Origin: CAVPXC01 sp963709505
GTDB taxonomy: Bacteria > Chloroflexota > Anaerolineae > JAAEKA01
Direction of reading: 5' to 3'
Assembly (NCBI GenBank): GCA_963709505.1
Contig: CAVPXC010000033.1
Span: 62,001 to 126,000, forward strand
Length of the DNA stretch: 64,000 nt
The position numbers and the translations under genes are program-made. The number at the start of each line of letters is the position of its first letter. Within the stretch, counting starts at the first letter, position 1. Positions 48,253 to 56,503 of this stretch are shown here, one piece after another. The notes under the pieces are model-generated. The model was not told the origin of the DNA. It saw nothing but the letters and a program-made list of their open reading frames with translations, and ran no database searches.

Positions 48253-50490
48253 TTATTGAGCTGGCGCTGGCGCTTCCGGCCGCTCCAAACCAGTCATGTC
48301 GACCGTGGTCTGCTGGCTTAGGCTGACCAACGAGTCGTACAGCGTCTGGATGATGTACTTGCCGTTGTGCGCATAGTCGCCGGGATCCTTGGTGGCATAC
48401 TGGAAGTTGTACGCCGCCTGCAGGAGGCGCGGCGTCCAGGTGGGGTATCGATCGGTCTCATCCGCGTCAACTATTCCGTTGCCGTTGGTGTCGGCGAAGA
48501 AGTACGGATAGCTGGTGGGGCTGTAGGCGATCGCCGTGCCCGCCACATCCTTGGCGTAGGACTGCATGGCGGGGAAGAGCTTCTCGATGTAGGTGGCCAC
48601 CTCGCCGTAGATGCCTTCCGTCGTGTCGCCGTCGCCGTCGTAATCCTTGGTCGTCATCGGGCCGCGGATGTCCTTGGGCGATTCTACGCCGGCGTGGCAC
48701 GTCGTGCACTTCTCGAACTCAAGCTCGAGCCCGTGGGTGGCGTGGCAGTCGGTGCACTTCTGGAAGCCGGCAACGTGCATGAAGCGGCCGTTGTACGCCT
48801 GGTCAGGGTACTCGTAGGCGCCCTTCACTTCGGTGCCGAACAAGGTCGCGCCGGCGGCGAAGTAGTGGACGTTTCTGAAGCTCAGCTTCTCGTCCACGGC
48901 GTCAGCTTCCTTGCCCGCGATAGCCTTGTTGATGCTAACCGTAGACTCGCGGCCCTGGTGGCATTCCAAGCACAGGTTAGCGTCGTCGGCCACTTCGGGA
49001 TCCTCGGAGAAGGTCACGTTGGCGCCGCTGGGGAAGGCTACGGACGTGACCTCGTAGAGCTTGTAATCTTCGAGGTTCTCGTGGCAGGTGGTGCAGGTGA
49101 AGCCGTTGGACGGCATCTTCTCGACGTTGGCGCCATTGGCGATGAACTCGGGCACGCCCTCTTTGGTATGGCACTTCACGCAGCCGCCGGGAACCATGCC
49201 CTCCTCATCCCAGTGACGGAAGACCTCGGACGCACCGGTGAAGTGGCCGGGATCGTTGCGGGCCAGCTGGGTGATCGGCACTGTCGTGGAGATGACCGTA
49301 CCAAGATCCTCGATCGAGTCGTACATGGTCTGGATCACGTACTTGCCGTTGTGGGCGAACTGGCCGGGATCCTTGGTGGCTGCCTGGTAGTTGTAGGCCG
49401 CCTTCAGCATGCGGGCCGTCCACGACTTGTAGCCATTGTCGCTTACCGTCTCATCGTCGCTGGCCTGGCCGTCGGCGTTGGTGTCGGCGAACCAGTAGGG
49501 GTAAGCGGCTGGGCTGTAGACGATGGGGGCATTGACCTTCTCCGCAGCGTACTTCTGTATGTTCGCCATGAGAACATCACGCACGCCCATGACCTCAGCT
49601 TGGACCCCTTCCTCAACATCGCCGTTGCCGTTGTAGTCTGCTTCGGAGCCGGCCATACGGATGGTAGCGATGTCCTCAACAGACTTCACGTCGGCGTGGC
49701 AGGTTGCGCACTTCTCGATATCGAGCTGCAGAGTATGCGGGTCGTGGCAGGTGTTGCAGGTGTTGGCGCCCTCGACGTGGAAGAACTTGGTGTCATACAC
49801 CTTGCCGTCATACTCATAGCCACCCTTTGCAAGACCACCGTACTGCGTGGCCGCTGCTGCAAAGTAGTGGATGTTGCGGAAGCCCAGGTCCTCACTAACG
49901 GTGTCGACATCGGTGGTAAGACCGGTATCCGAGATGACCTTGTTTACGCTGACCGTCGACTCACGTCCCTGGTGGCACTCCATACAGCGCAACTCGTCAC
50001 CCAGGTGCGCGACCTCGATCCCCGACGGGAAGGTCACGCTGTCCTTGGTAATGGTCACATCGTTGTGGCAGGCCTCGCAGGTGACCGTGGTGCTGACTAC
50101 CGCCGCAACGTCAACTACGTTCGGCGTTGAGCCATCGGCGCCAAGAAAGTCCAGATATCCAGGCGTGCTGTGGCATTTCGCACAATTTGTCGGGATTTCC
50201 TGGGGGTCGTCCGCGTTCCAGTGGTTGAATGCTTCAGAGGTGATGTCGTTATGTGGTGAATTAGCCCATTGTTCCTCAAAGGGCACGTTCTCCACGACGG
50301 GCGCCGGGCATTCCGGCGCTTCAGGACAGGCTTGTGCCTCGGGGCAGGTAGCTGCTTCGGGGCACGCTGCGCACTCAGGACAGGGGACCTGGGTGGCCGC
50401 TGGCTGCGGGGCTGGCGGTTCGGTCTGGCTGCAGGCAGCCAACAGCACGACCACTAACAGCAGCACCGCGAGAATGAGGATACGTTTCAT
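48253..50490 (-). CDS. Decaheme c-type cytochrome lipoprotein with EF-hand-like loops
   Basis: 745 residues from ATG 50490 (GGAGA upstream). Lipobox LAAC (Cys20), then a cysteine-rich stretch of CPE/CPEA units (about residues 36-62) and two homologous halves. Each half has five CxxCH motifs (CAKCH, CEACH, CMECH, CNTCH, CATCH; then CVKCH, CTTCH, CLECH, CTDCH, CTTCH) and two calcium-loop-like segments; DTNADGQASDDE and DTNGNGIVDADE fit the 12-residue EF-hand loop. Both halves end in the block HNGKY(V/I)IQT(M/L)YDS. An extracellular electron-transfer lipoprotein is likely. Frame intact. Confidence 0.92.
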   Translation of the reverse strand: MKRILILAVLLLVVVLLAACSQTEPPAPQPAATQVPCPECAACPEAATCPEAQACPEAPECPAPVVENVPFEEQWANSPHNDITSEAFNHWNADDPQEIPTNCAKCHSTPGYLDFLGADGSTPNVVDVAAVVSTTVTCEACHNDVTITKDSVTFPSGIEVAHLGDELRCMECHQGRESTVSVNKVISDTGLTTDVDTVSEDLGFRNIHYFAAAATQYGGLAKGGYEYDGKVYDTKFFHVEGANTCNTCHDPHTLQLDIEKCATCHADVKSVEDIATIRMAGSEADYNGNGDVEEGVQAEVMGVRDVLMANIQKYAAEKVNAPIVYSPAAYPYWFADTNADGQASDDETVSDNGYKSWTARMLKAAYNYQAATKDPGQFAHNGKYVIQTMYDSIEDLGTVISTTVPITQLARNDPGHFTGASEVFRHWDEEGMVPGGCVKCHTKEGVPEFIANGANVEKMPSNGFTCTTCHENLEDYKLYEVTSVAFPSGANVTFSEDPEVADDANLCLECHQGRESTVSINKAIAGKEADAVDEKLSFRNVHYFAAGATLFGTEVKGAYEYPDQAYNGRFMHVAGFQKCTDCHATHGLELEFEKCTTCHAGVESPKDIRGPMTTKDYDGDGDTTEGIYGEVATYIEKLFPAMQSYAKDVAGTAIAYSPTSYPYFFADTNGNGIVDADETDRYPTWTPRLLQAAYNFQYATKDPGDYAHNGKYIIQTLYDSLVSLSQQTTVDMTGLERPEAPAPAQ

Positions 50491-50730
50491 GATGAGTCTC
50501 CTTCTCCGCTTGCTTTGCACACCGCCATTGGTGTGCGGACAAACTGGGCAAGGGTTGGGGCCTGGACTCCGGCCCTTGCGACGACTTGGGTGGGTGGGGG
50601 TTGATGGGGTTCGTGTCGACTTCCAGGGACGTGGAACGTGTCGACTTGAACCAAGAAACCAATGCGGGTTGGGTGAGGACGCCGCATAAACGACCTGCAC
50701 TGCCATTGTACACGAAAACGCCGGCACAGG

Positions 50731-50748
50731 ACATGATCTAGATCATGT
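50731..50748. promoter_or_regulatory. CRP/FNR-like palindrome in the divergent cytochrome promoter region
   Basis: ACATGATCTAGATCATGT is a perfect 18-bp palindrome. The core TGATCTAGATCA resembles FNR/DNR-type sites (TTGATnnnnATCAA). It lies midway between the divergently transcribed decaheme gene and the octaheme operon. Confidence 0.7.
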
Positions 50749-50795
50749 TTTGGGGTGTCTTTCTGAGCAATTATGGGGTGAATCCCCCACGGTGG

Positions 50796-50830
50796 GTGAC
50801 AGTGCGGGCTAGCGCGCCCTGTCACCCCTG
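50796..50830. repeat. Hairpin GGGTGACAG...CTGTCACCC in the cytochrome leader
   Basis: Nine-base arms in the leader of the plus-strand operon, followed by GGGGG/CCCCC pairing possibilities. No gene is seen in 50491-50969. Confidence 0.55.
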
Positions 50831-50969
50831 GGTAGAAGATGGGGGCAACCCCCGATTGAAAAGATCGGCCTGGGCTGATAGACTGGAAGGTAGGAAAAAC
50901 AGTCTTTTGCACTCTGCCGGATCGCTCTATAAGGGCCATCCGGTGAGACGAAGCTCAAGGAGAACTGCC

Positions 50970-51098
50970 ATGTTACCATTTGAAAGCACCGAGCTGCTGG
51001 CCTTCATCGGCCTGACCATCCTCCGTCTCGGGGTTCCCTTGCTGGTCATCTTCTTGCTTGGCATGGTTGCTCAGCGCATCGAGCAACTGCAGCCCTAA
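50970..51098 (+). CDS. 42-residue membrane protein opening the octaheme operon
   Basis: MLPFESTELLAFIGLTILRL... to ...VAQRIEQLQP, with AAGGAGA 7 bases upstream. One TM helix (LGVPLLVIFLLGMVA). It is followed after 45 bases by the octaheme gene and probably belongs to its membrane complex. Too short for family recognition. Confidence 0.65.
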   Translation: MLPFESTELLAFIGLTILRLGVPLLVIFLLGMVAQRIEQLQP

Positions 51099-51143
51099 CC
51101 CTTGGCTAGGTCACCTGCCAAGCAATGCATCAAGGAGGATGCC

Positions 51144-52116
51144 ATGCTATCCACGTTTATCCGGCGCAACCGCACAGCCGCCTGTAGCCTGTTCGCAATA
51201 GCGGGTCTGGTGGCTGTGCTCGCGCTTTTCTCGACCGTTGCGTTCGCCGACGCACCCGTCCCGTTCCAGGAGGACCCGGGGCAATGCGCCCTGTGTCATC
51301 AGGCCGAAGTGCAAGACTGGCAAACGTCGCCCCACGCCGGCGCGATGACGTCGATGGATCCGGCTGCCCTGACCCAATGCCAGGAGAATCAGGGCGCAGA
51401 CTGCACCTGCTTGAGCTGCCACACCAGCAGCTTCGACCCGACGGCGCAGACGGTGCCGCACGAAGGTGTCACCTGCGAGGCCTGCCACGGCCAATTCGTG
51501 GAAGGCCATCCTGAAAACGGCGAGATGAAGCTGAGTGTCGATTCATCCGTTTGCAGTGAGTGCCATACTGAAACGCACACCTCCTGGGAAAACACAGCGC
51601 ATGCCCAGGCCGGCGTCCAATGCATTGGCTGCCACCGCTCGCACACGCAAAACCTGCGGCTTGACGACGAGGCGCTGTGCACTTCCTGCCACCGCGATCG
51701 CCTGCAAGACAACGGGCATGCCGTCCATGTCAAGACCGGCGTCAATTGCATCGACTGTCACACATCGCCAGCCACCACCGCGACCTCGGTTACCGGACAG
51801 CAGACCGGTAGTCACCAGTTTGCCGTCGCTACCGAGTTCCTGCGCCTCCTGCCACGGCCAGACCTTCCACGAGGGCCAGGCCATCAACGGGCAAGCCGCA
51901 GCACTTGGAGCCGCCGCCGAGCCGGTCTTGGCCAACGCAGTCGCATCGGGCGAAACCCCGGCTGAGATCGTCGCCGAACAGGGCAACCGCCGCTGGTTGC
52001 AGGGCGCCACGGCCCTGAGCTTCGGCTTGGGCATCGGCTTCGGCGCCATGGCCGGTATCGTCTTCATGCTGGTAATCGGTCTGCTCGTGCAACGATCCTG
52101 GAGAGCCAAGTCATGA
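51144..52116 (+). CDS. Octaheme c-type cytochrome with C-terminal membrane anchor (one apparent frameshift)
   Basis: ATG 51144 with AAGGAGG 7 bases upstream. The signal peptide (AACSLFAIAGLVAVLALFSTVAFADA) is followed by CALCH, CLSCH, CEACH, CSECH, CIGCH, CTSCH, CIDCH and, after removing one base near 51837, CASCH, then a helical linker and a TM helix (FGAMAGIVFMLVIGLLV). About 323 residues. Its stop overlaps the start of the Fe-S protein gene. Likely electron exit or entry module of an NrfD-type membrane complex. Confidence 0.9.
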
Positions 52117-53030
52117 CCGCACACCCGCACTCCTCGCTCTCACGGCGGGACTTCCTCAAGGCGGCCGGCGCCGGCGCCGCTGTGGCGACTGTAACCTGCC
52201 TGATCGGCGACGTTGAGCCCGCATATGCAAGCGACGACGTAGCGGAGAACGCCTGGGGCGTGCTGATCGACGTGACCCGCTGCACCGGCTGCCAATCCTG
52301 CGCCCTGGCGTGCAAAGAAGCCAACGACAGGCCAAATCCCACCGTCGAACCGGTGAAGCTCGACAGCGATGCCTATAGCTTCGTCGACGCCCGCGCGGTG
52401 CCGAACGCAGTCGAGCCGGCATACGTCAAGCGCCAGTGCATGCATTGCCTGCATCCGGCGTGCGCGTCGGCCTGCACCGTCGGCGCGCTGCACAAGACAC
52501 CGGAAGGCCCGGTGGTATACGACGCCAAGAAATGCATCGGCTGCCGCTACTGCCAATACGCCTGCCCCTTCGGCGTGCCCACCTTCGACTGGGACAACCC
52601 GCTCGGCCTGATCCACAAATGCCAGTTCTGCATCTCGCGGCTGGAGGAAGGCCAGAAGCCCGCCTGCGTGGCGGACTGCCCGGCCGGCGCGCTGCGCTTT
52701 GGCAAGCGCAGCGACCTGCTGGTGCAAGCCAAAGCCCAGATCGCCACCAACCCTGGCCGATATGTCGATCACGTCTACGGCGAACACGAGGCCGGCGGCA
52801 CGTCGATGCTCTATCTGTCGGGTGTGCCCTTTAGCCAACTCGACTTGCCGGCGTTGGGAGAGCTGCCCCCGGCGCGCTATGCCGAGGCCGTCATGAAGAA
52901 AACGCCTATCATCGCCGTCAGCGTCGCCTCGCTGGCGACCGGCCTGTACTGGCTGATCAAGCGCCGCGACCTCAACCTGGCGGAAGCCGAGATACAGGTG
53001 CTCAAGAACGAGGACCACCATGACCACTAA
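52113..53030 (+). CDS. Tat-exported 4Fe-4S protein (NrfC/HybA-like)
   Basis: 305 residues. Twin-arginine signal SRRDFLKAAGAGAA, then four [4Fe-4S] cysteine clusters: CTGCQSCALAC, CMHCLHPACASAC, CIGCRYCQYAC, and CQFCISRLEEGQKPACVADC. A C-terminal TM helix (IIAVSVASLATGLYWLI) resembles HybA. It relays electrons between the octaheme cytochrome and the NrfD-like subunit, whose gene it overlaps. Confidence 0.93.
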   Translation: MTAHPHSSLSRRDFLKAAGAGAAVATVTCLIGDVEPAYASDDVAENAWGVLIDVTRCTGCQSCALACKEANDRPNPTVEPVKLDSDAYSFVDARAVPNAVEPAYVKRQCMHCLHPACASACTVGALHKTPEGPVVYDAKKCIGCRYCQYACPFGVPTFDWDNPLGLIHKCQFCISRLEEGQKPACVADCPAGALRFGKRSDLLVQAKAQIATNPGRYVDHVYGEHEAGGTSMLYLSGVPFSQLDLPALGELPPARYAEAVMKKTPIIAVSVASLATGLYWLIKRRDLNLAEAEIQVLKNEDHHDH

Positions 53031-54180
53031 TCTCCAGGTTGACCGTCCTTCGAGCAGCTCTGTTCCGGTGCTCGACCGGCGCATGGCGCTGGCTTTGCTG
53101 GGCTTATTGGTGCTCGTCGGCGCGCTGGCGGGCGTGATCCGCCTCTTGATGGGCCTGGGCGCCACGACGAACCTGAGCGACACCTACAGCTGGGGCATCT
53201 GGATCGGTTTCGATTTCACCCTGATCGCCTTCGCCGGCGCCGGCTTCACCATCGCCGCGCTGGCGCACGTGCTGCGCCAGCAGCAATACCACGACGCGGT
53301 ACGGCCGGCGATCCTGGCAGGGTTCATCGGATATGTCGCCGTGCTCCTTCTGCTCGTATTGGACCTGGGCCGTCCCGATCGCTTCTACAACTTTCTCCTG
53401 TTCTGGAACCCACACTCGCCGCTGTTCGAGGTCAGCTGGTGTATCCTCCTGTACACCACCATACTGTTCATCGAAACCAGCCCCTTCCTGCTCGAACGGC
53501 TGCAGCTTAAGAGACTATTGCAGCTAACGGGCAAAATCATGCTGGTTGTGGCCATCGTTGGGGTGACCCTGTCGTCGCTGCACCAGTCGACGCTGGGAAC
53601 GCTGTATCTCAACATGCCCTACCGCCTGCACGCGCTGTGGTTTGCGCCGATCTTGCCGCTGCTGTTTTTCGTGTCGGCGGTGATGGCCGGGCTGAGCATG
53701 GCCGCGCTGACCTATCTGGCAGCTACGCGCATTGCCCGCCGCGAGACAAAACCGGAGATCGTTCGCGGGCTGGCGACCCTGGCCGGCTGGGCAGGCGTAG
53801 TGTACCTGGCGCTCAAGCTGGGCGACCTGCTGATCAGCGGCGAGCTGCACATGATCTTTGACGCCGGCGCCTACAGCGTCTGGTGGTGGATCGAGGTCGG
53901 CATCGGCCTCATTTTGCCGATCAGCTTGCTGTTTATTCCCGCCTTCCGCAAGCGACCTTGGGTGCCAGTTGTTGCCCCGCTCTTGATGCTCTTCGGCGTG
54001 CTGATGAACCGCTTCAACGCCACGATGTTCGGCCAGATCCTCCCGCCGGGCGCGACCTATTCACCCCACCTCCTGGAATGGCTCTCCACGATAGGCGTGC
54101 TAGCCGCTGGCGTCCTCGCCTGGGTGATCGGCATCCGCCTGCTGGTGATCTTCGACAGCAAATACGACAAGCACGCCTGA
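53020..54180 (+). CDS. NrfD/HybB-like quinone-interacting membrane protein
   Basis: 386 residues and about ten TM helices, starting DRRMALALLGLLVLVGALAGVIRLLMGLG. NrfD-family blocks: SDTYSWGIWIGFDF, LDLGRPDRFYNFL, HQSTLGTLYLNMP (the conserved H-x-S-x-L-G segment) and NRFNATM near the C-terminus. It oxidises or reduces the membrane quinone pool and hands electrons to the Fe-S protein. Last gene of the operon; a strong terminator follows. Confidence 0.95.
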   Translation: MTTNLQVDRPSSSSVPVLDRRMALALLGLLVLVGALAGVIRLLMGLGATTNLSDTYSWGIWIGFDFTLIAFAGAGFTIAALAHVLRQQQYHDAVRPAILAGFIGYVAVLLLLVLDLGRPDRFYNFLLFWNPHSPLFEVSWCILLYTTILFIETSPFLLERLQLKRLLQLTGKIMLVVAIVGVTLSSLHQSTLGTLYLNMPYRLHALWFAPILPLLFFVSAVMAGLSMAALTYLAATRIARRETKPEIVRGLATLAGWAGVVYLALKLGDLLISGELHMIFDAGAYSVWWWIEVGIGLILPISLLFIPAFRKRPWVPVVAPLLMLFGVLMNRFNATMFGQILPPGATYSPHLLEWLSTIGVLAAGVLAWVIGIRLLVIFDSKYDKHA

Positions 54181-54215
54181 ATCCACCAGACAACCACCAT
54201 TTGGCCAAAACGTAG

Positions 54216-54256
54216 ACAGAACGGCGGCGGCTCTTGTTGAGCCGCCGCCGTTCTGT
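54216..54256 (+). terminator. Terminator of the octaheme-FeS-NrfD operon
   Basis: Perfect 18-base arms ACAGAACGGCGGCGGCTC / GAGCCGCCGCCGTTCTGT with a 5-base loop, 36 bases after the nrfD-like stop. Confidence 0.9.
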
Positions 54257-54286
54257 TACTCGACCGTCCAACCCCATTCAGAGGGA

Positions 54287-54328
54287 CGCACTCTCTCCAC
54301 TCTCCACTCTCCACTCTCCACTCCACGC
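54287..54328. repeat. Single-arm CTCCACT word array
   Basis: Five consecutive CTCTCCACT/CTCCACT units with no reverse arm, between the terminator and the first glycosyltransferase. Confidence 0.88.
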
Positions 54329-54364
54329 GCACCCAAGCTATTCGCGTAATCGCGGCCCCGGCGG

Positions 54365-54377
54365 TATAATAGCCGCA
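54365..54377 (+). promoter_or_regulatory. -10 box of a possibly leaderless glycosyltransferase transcript
   Basis: TATAAT at 54365-54370 lies only 6 bases before the ATG at 54377, so transcription would begin at or next to the start codon. No ribosome-binding site is present and the -35 region is weak. Confidence 0.5.
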
Positions 54378-55402
54378 TGCGCGTCTCGGTCATCTGCACA
54401 GTACTCAACGAAAAAGATGCCATCGTCCGCCTGCTGGACAGCTTGGTGGCTCAAACGCGGCCTCCCGACGAGGTGGTGATCGTCGACGGCGGGAGCAGCG
54501 ACGGCACGCCGGCCGTGGCGATGAGCTATGCCGGCCGGCTACCGCTCAAGCTGCAGGAGGCGCGCGGCGCCAACATCAGCCGGGGGCGCAACCTGGCCGT
54601 GCGGCGCGCCACCGGCGAGGTCATCGCCAGCACCGACGCGGGAGTCCGGCTCGAGCCGGACTGGCTCCAAACACTCGTAGCACCGTTCGAGCCGCAGGAC
54701 GACGAGGAATTGAGCAGCGGCGCGCACGCCGTGGCCGGTTTTTTTCTGCCCGACCCACAATCGCCCTTTGAGTTGGCGCTCGGAGCAACGACCTTGCCGT
54801 TGGCGGCCGACGTTGATCCGAGCCGTTTTTTGCCCAGCAGCCGCTCCGTGGCCTTTACGCGCGCCGCATTCGACTGCAGCCATGGCTATCCCGAGTGGCT
54901 GGATTACTGCGAAGACCTCATCTTCGACTTTTGCTTGATCGAATGTTGTGGCGGTTTCGCCTGGGCGCCCAAAGCCGTGGCGCATTTTCGCCCACGCTCC
55001 GGCCTGCGCAGCTTCTTCAAACAGTACTACCGCTACGGTCGCGGCGACGGCAAGGCCGATCTCTGGCGCAAACGCCATCTGATCCGCTATCTGACCTATC
55101 TGCTCGCCTTGCCGGTTTTGCTACTACTCAGCATCTTGCATAGTCCACTGTGGCTGGTGGCGCTCCTGGCCGGCGTCCTGGCCTATTCGCGGCGACCCTT
55201 CCAACGCCTGCGCGGCCAATGGCATGGATACGGGTGGCTGCCGCGGCTCTGGTGCAGCCTGCTGATCCCGGTCATCCGAGCCACCGGCGACCTGGCCAAG
55301 ATGCTCGGCTACCCTGCCGGGCTGCGCTGGCGCCGCGCCCACCGCGACCAACCGTCCATCCATTGGCGCCAGGAGCTTGACAACGGGCGCCGCTACGGCT
55401 AG
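54377..55402 (+). CDS. Family 2 glycosyltransferase
   Basis: 341 residues. GT-A start MRVSVICTVLNEKDAIVRLLDSLVAQTRPPDEVVIVDGGSSDGT, then ISRGRNLAVRRATGEVIASTDAGVRLE (DxD-like STDAG), a variable acceptor region and two C-terminal hydrophobic helices. First gene of a small envelope-polysaccharide cluster with a second GT2 and a polyprenyl-phosphate sugar transferase. Acceptor and donor sugars unknown. Confidence 0.9.
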   Translation: MRVSVICTVLNEKDAIVRLLDSLVAQTRPPDEVVIVDGGSSDGTPAVAMSYAGRLPLKLQEARGANISRGRNLAVRRATGEVIASTDAGVRLEPDWLQTLVAPFEPQDDEELSSGAHAVAGFFLPDPQSPFELALGATTLPLAADVDPSRFLPSSRSVAFTRAAFDCSHGYPEWLDYCEDLIFDFCLIECCGGFAWAPKAVAHFRPRSGLRSFFKQYYRYGRGDGKADLWRKRHLIRYLTYLLALPVLLLLSILHSPLWLVALLAGVLAYSRRPFQRLRGQWHGYGWLPRLWCSLLIPVIRATGDLAKMLGYPAGLRWRRAHRDQPSIHWRQELDNGRRYG

Positions 55403-55411
55403 ACTCCCCTG

Positions 55412-55534
55412 AGGTGTCAGGTGTTAGGTGTCAGGTGTCAGGTGTCAAGTGTCAGGTGCAACTTGCCACTCGATACTCTGGCACCTGACACCTGACACCT
55501 CGACACTCGACACTCGACACTCGACACTCGACAC
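55412..55534. repeat. Quasi-palindrome of AGGTGTCAGGTGTTAGG words
   Basis: The 5' arm (55412-55460) repeats AGGTGTC; the 3' arm (55480-55534) reads GGCACCTGACACCTGACACC then CGACACT repeated. It fills the gap between the two glycosyltransferase genes and ends 1-2 bases before the next ATG. Confidence 0.95.
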
Positions 55535-55535
55535 C

Positions 55536-56480
55536 ATGCTTGACCTCGCCGTCGTGATCCTCAACTACAATACCCGCGATCTGCTGCGCAAATGCCTGCG
55601 TACGGCGTATGCCAGCCAAGGTGCGATCAGATTCGACGTGTGCGTGGTAGACAACGCCTCGTCGGACGGCAGTGCAGACATAGTGCGAACGGAGTTTCCA
55701 CAGGCGAGGCTGATCGCCAGCGACCGCAACGATGGCTTTTCCTACGGCAACAACCTGGGATTACGCCACTTCGGCTTCACCGACCAGCCCGGCGCAGGCG
55801 ATCCAGGCATGATGCCGCGTTACGCCCTGCTGCTCAACCCGGACACTGAGGTGCCGCCTACGGCCTTTGCCGATATGGTGGCCTTCATGGATGGGCGAGC
55901 GCGGTGTGGCGTAGCCGGTTGCAAACTGGTGCGGCCGGACGGCAGCCTGGACCTGGCCTGCCGCCGCGCGTTTCCGTCGCCTGAGGTGTCGGCGTATCGT
56001 ATGCTTGGCCTGAGCAAGCTGTTCCCGAAAAGCCCGCGCTTCGGCCGCTACAACATGACCTTCCTCGATCCCGACGTGCTCACCGAGGTCAACTCGGTGG
56101 TGGGCGCTTTCATGATGGTGCGAGGCGAGGCGATTCACCAGGTAGGGTTGCTGGACGAGGCGTTCTTCATGTATGGCGAAGACCTGGATTGGGCCTTTCG
56201 AATCAAGCAGCAAGGCTGGCAGGTGTGGTACAATCCGGCGGTCACCGTGCTACACGTCAAGGAAGCCGCCAGCAAGACCAGCCTTAAGGCCCGTCAGGAG
56301 TTCTACCGGGCGATGGAGATCTTCTACTTCAAACACTACGAAGCCACCACGCCCCGCGTGATGAATTGGCTGATCCTTGGCGGCATCCGGGCGCGCGGCG
56401 CTGTCGATATGGCCCAACGCAACCGATCGCTGCAACGCAGCAGCGCGCCGGCATCGCAACAAGAAAGCTCATCCGCATAA
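55536..56480 (+). CDS. Family 2 (rhamnosyltransferase-like) glycosyltransferase
   Basis: 314 residues from ATG 55536; the frame is open upstream only through the quasi-palindrome. MLDLAVVILNYNTRDLLRKCL, VVDNASSDGSADIV, NLGLRH, LLNPDTEVPP (donor-site Asp), VGAFMMVRGEAIHQVGLLDEAFFMYGEDLDWAFRIKQQGW are typical of the GT2 subgroup that adds rhamnose or similar sugars to cell-surface polysaccharides. Confidence 0.92.
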   Translation: MLDLAVVILNYNTRDLLRKCLRTAYASQGAIRFDVCVVDNASSDGSADIVRTEFPQARLIASDRNDGFSYGNNLGLRHFGFTDQPGAGDPGMMPRYALLLNPDTEVPPTAFADMVAFMDGRARCGVAGCKLVRPDGSLDLACRRAFPSPEVSAYRMLGLSKLFPKSPRFGRYNMTFLDPDVLTEVNSVVGAFMMVRGEAIHQVGLLDEAFFMYGEDLDWAFRIKQQGWQVWYNPAVTVLHVKEAASKTSLKARQEFYRAMEIFYFKHYEATTPRVMNWLILGGIRARGAVDMAQRNRSLQRSSAPASQQESSSA

Positions 56481-56503
56481 TTCGGTACGACGAAGTCCGT
56501 TCG

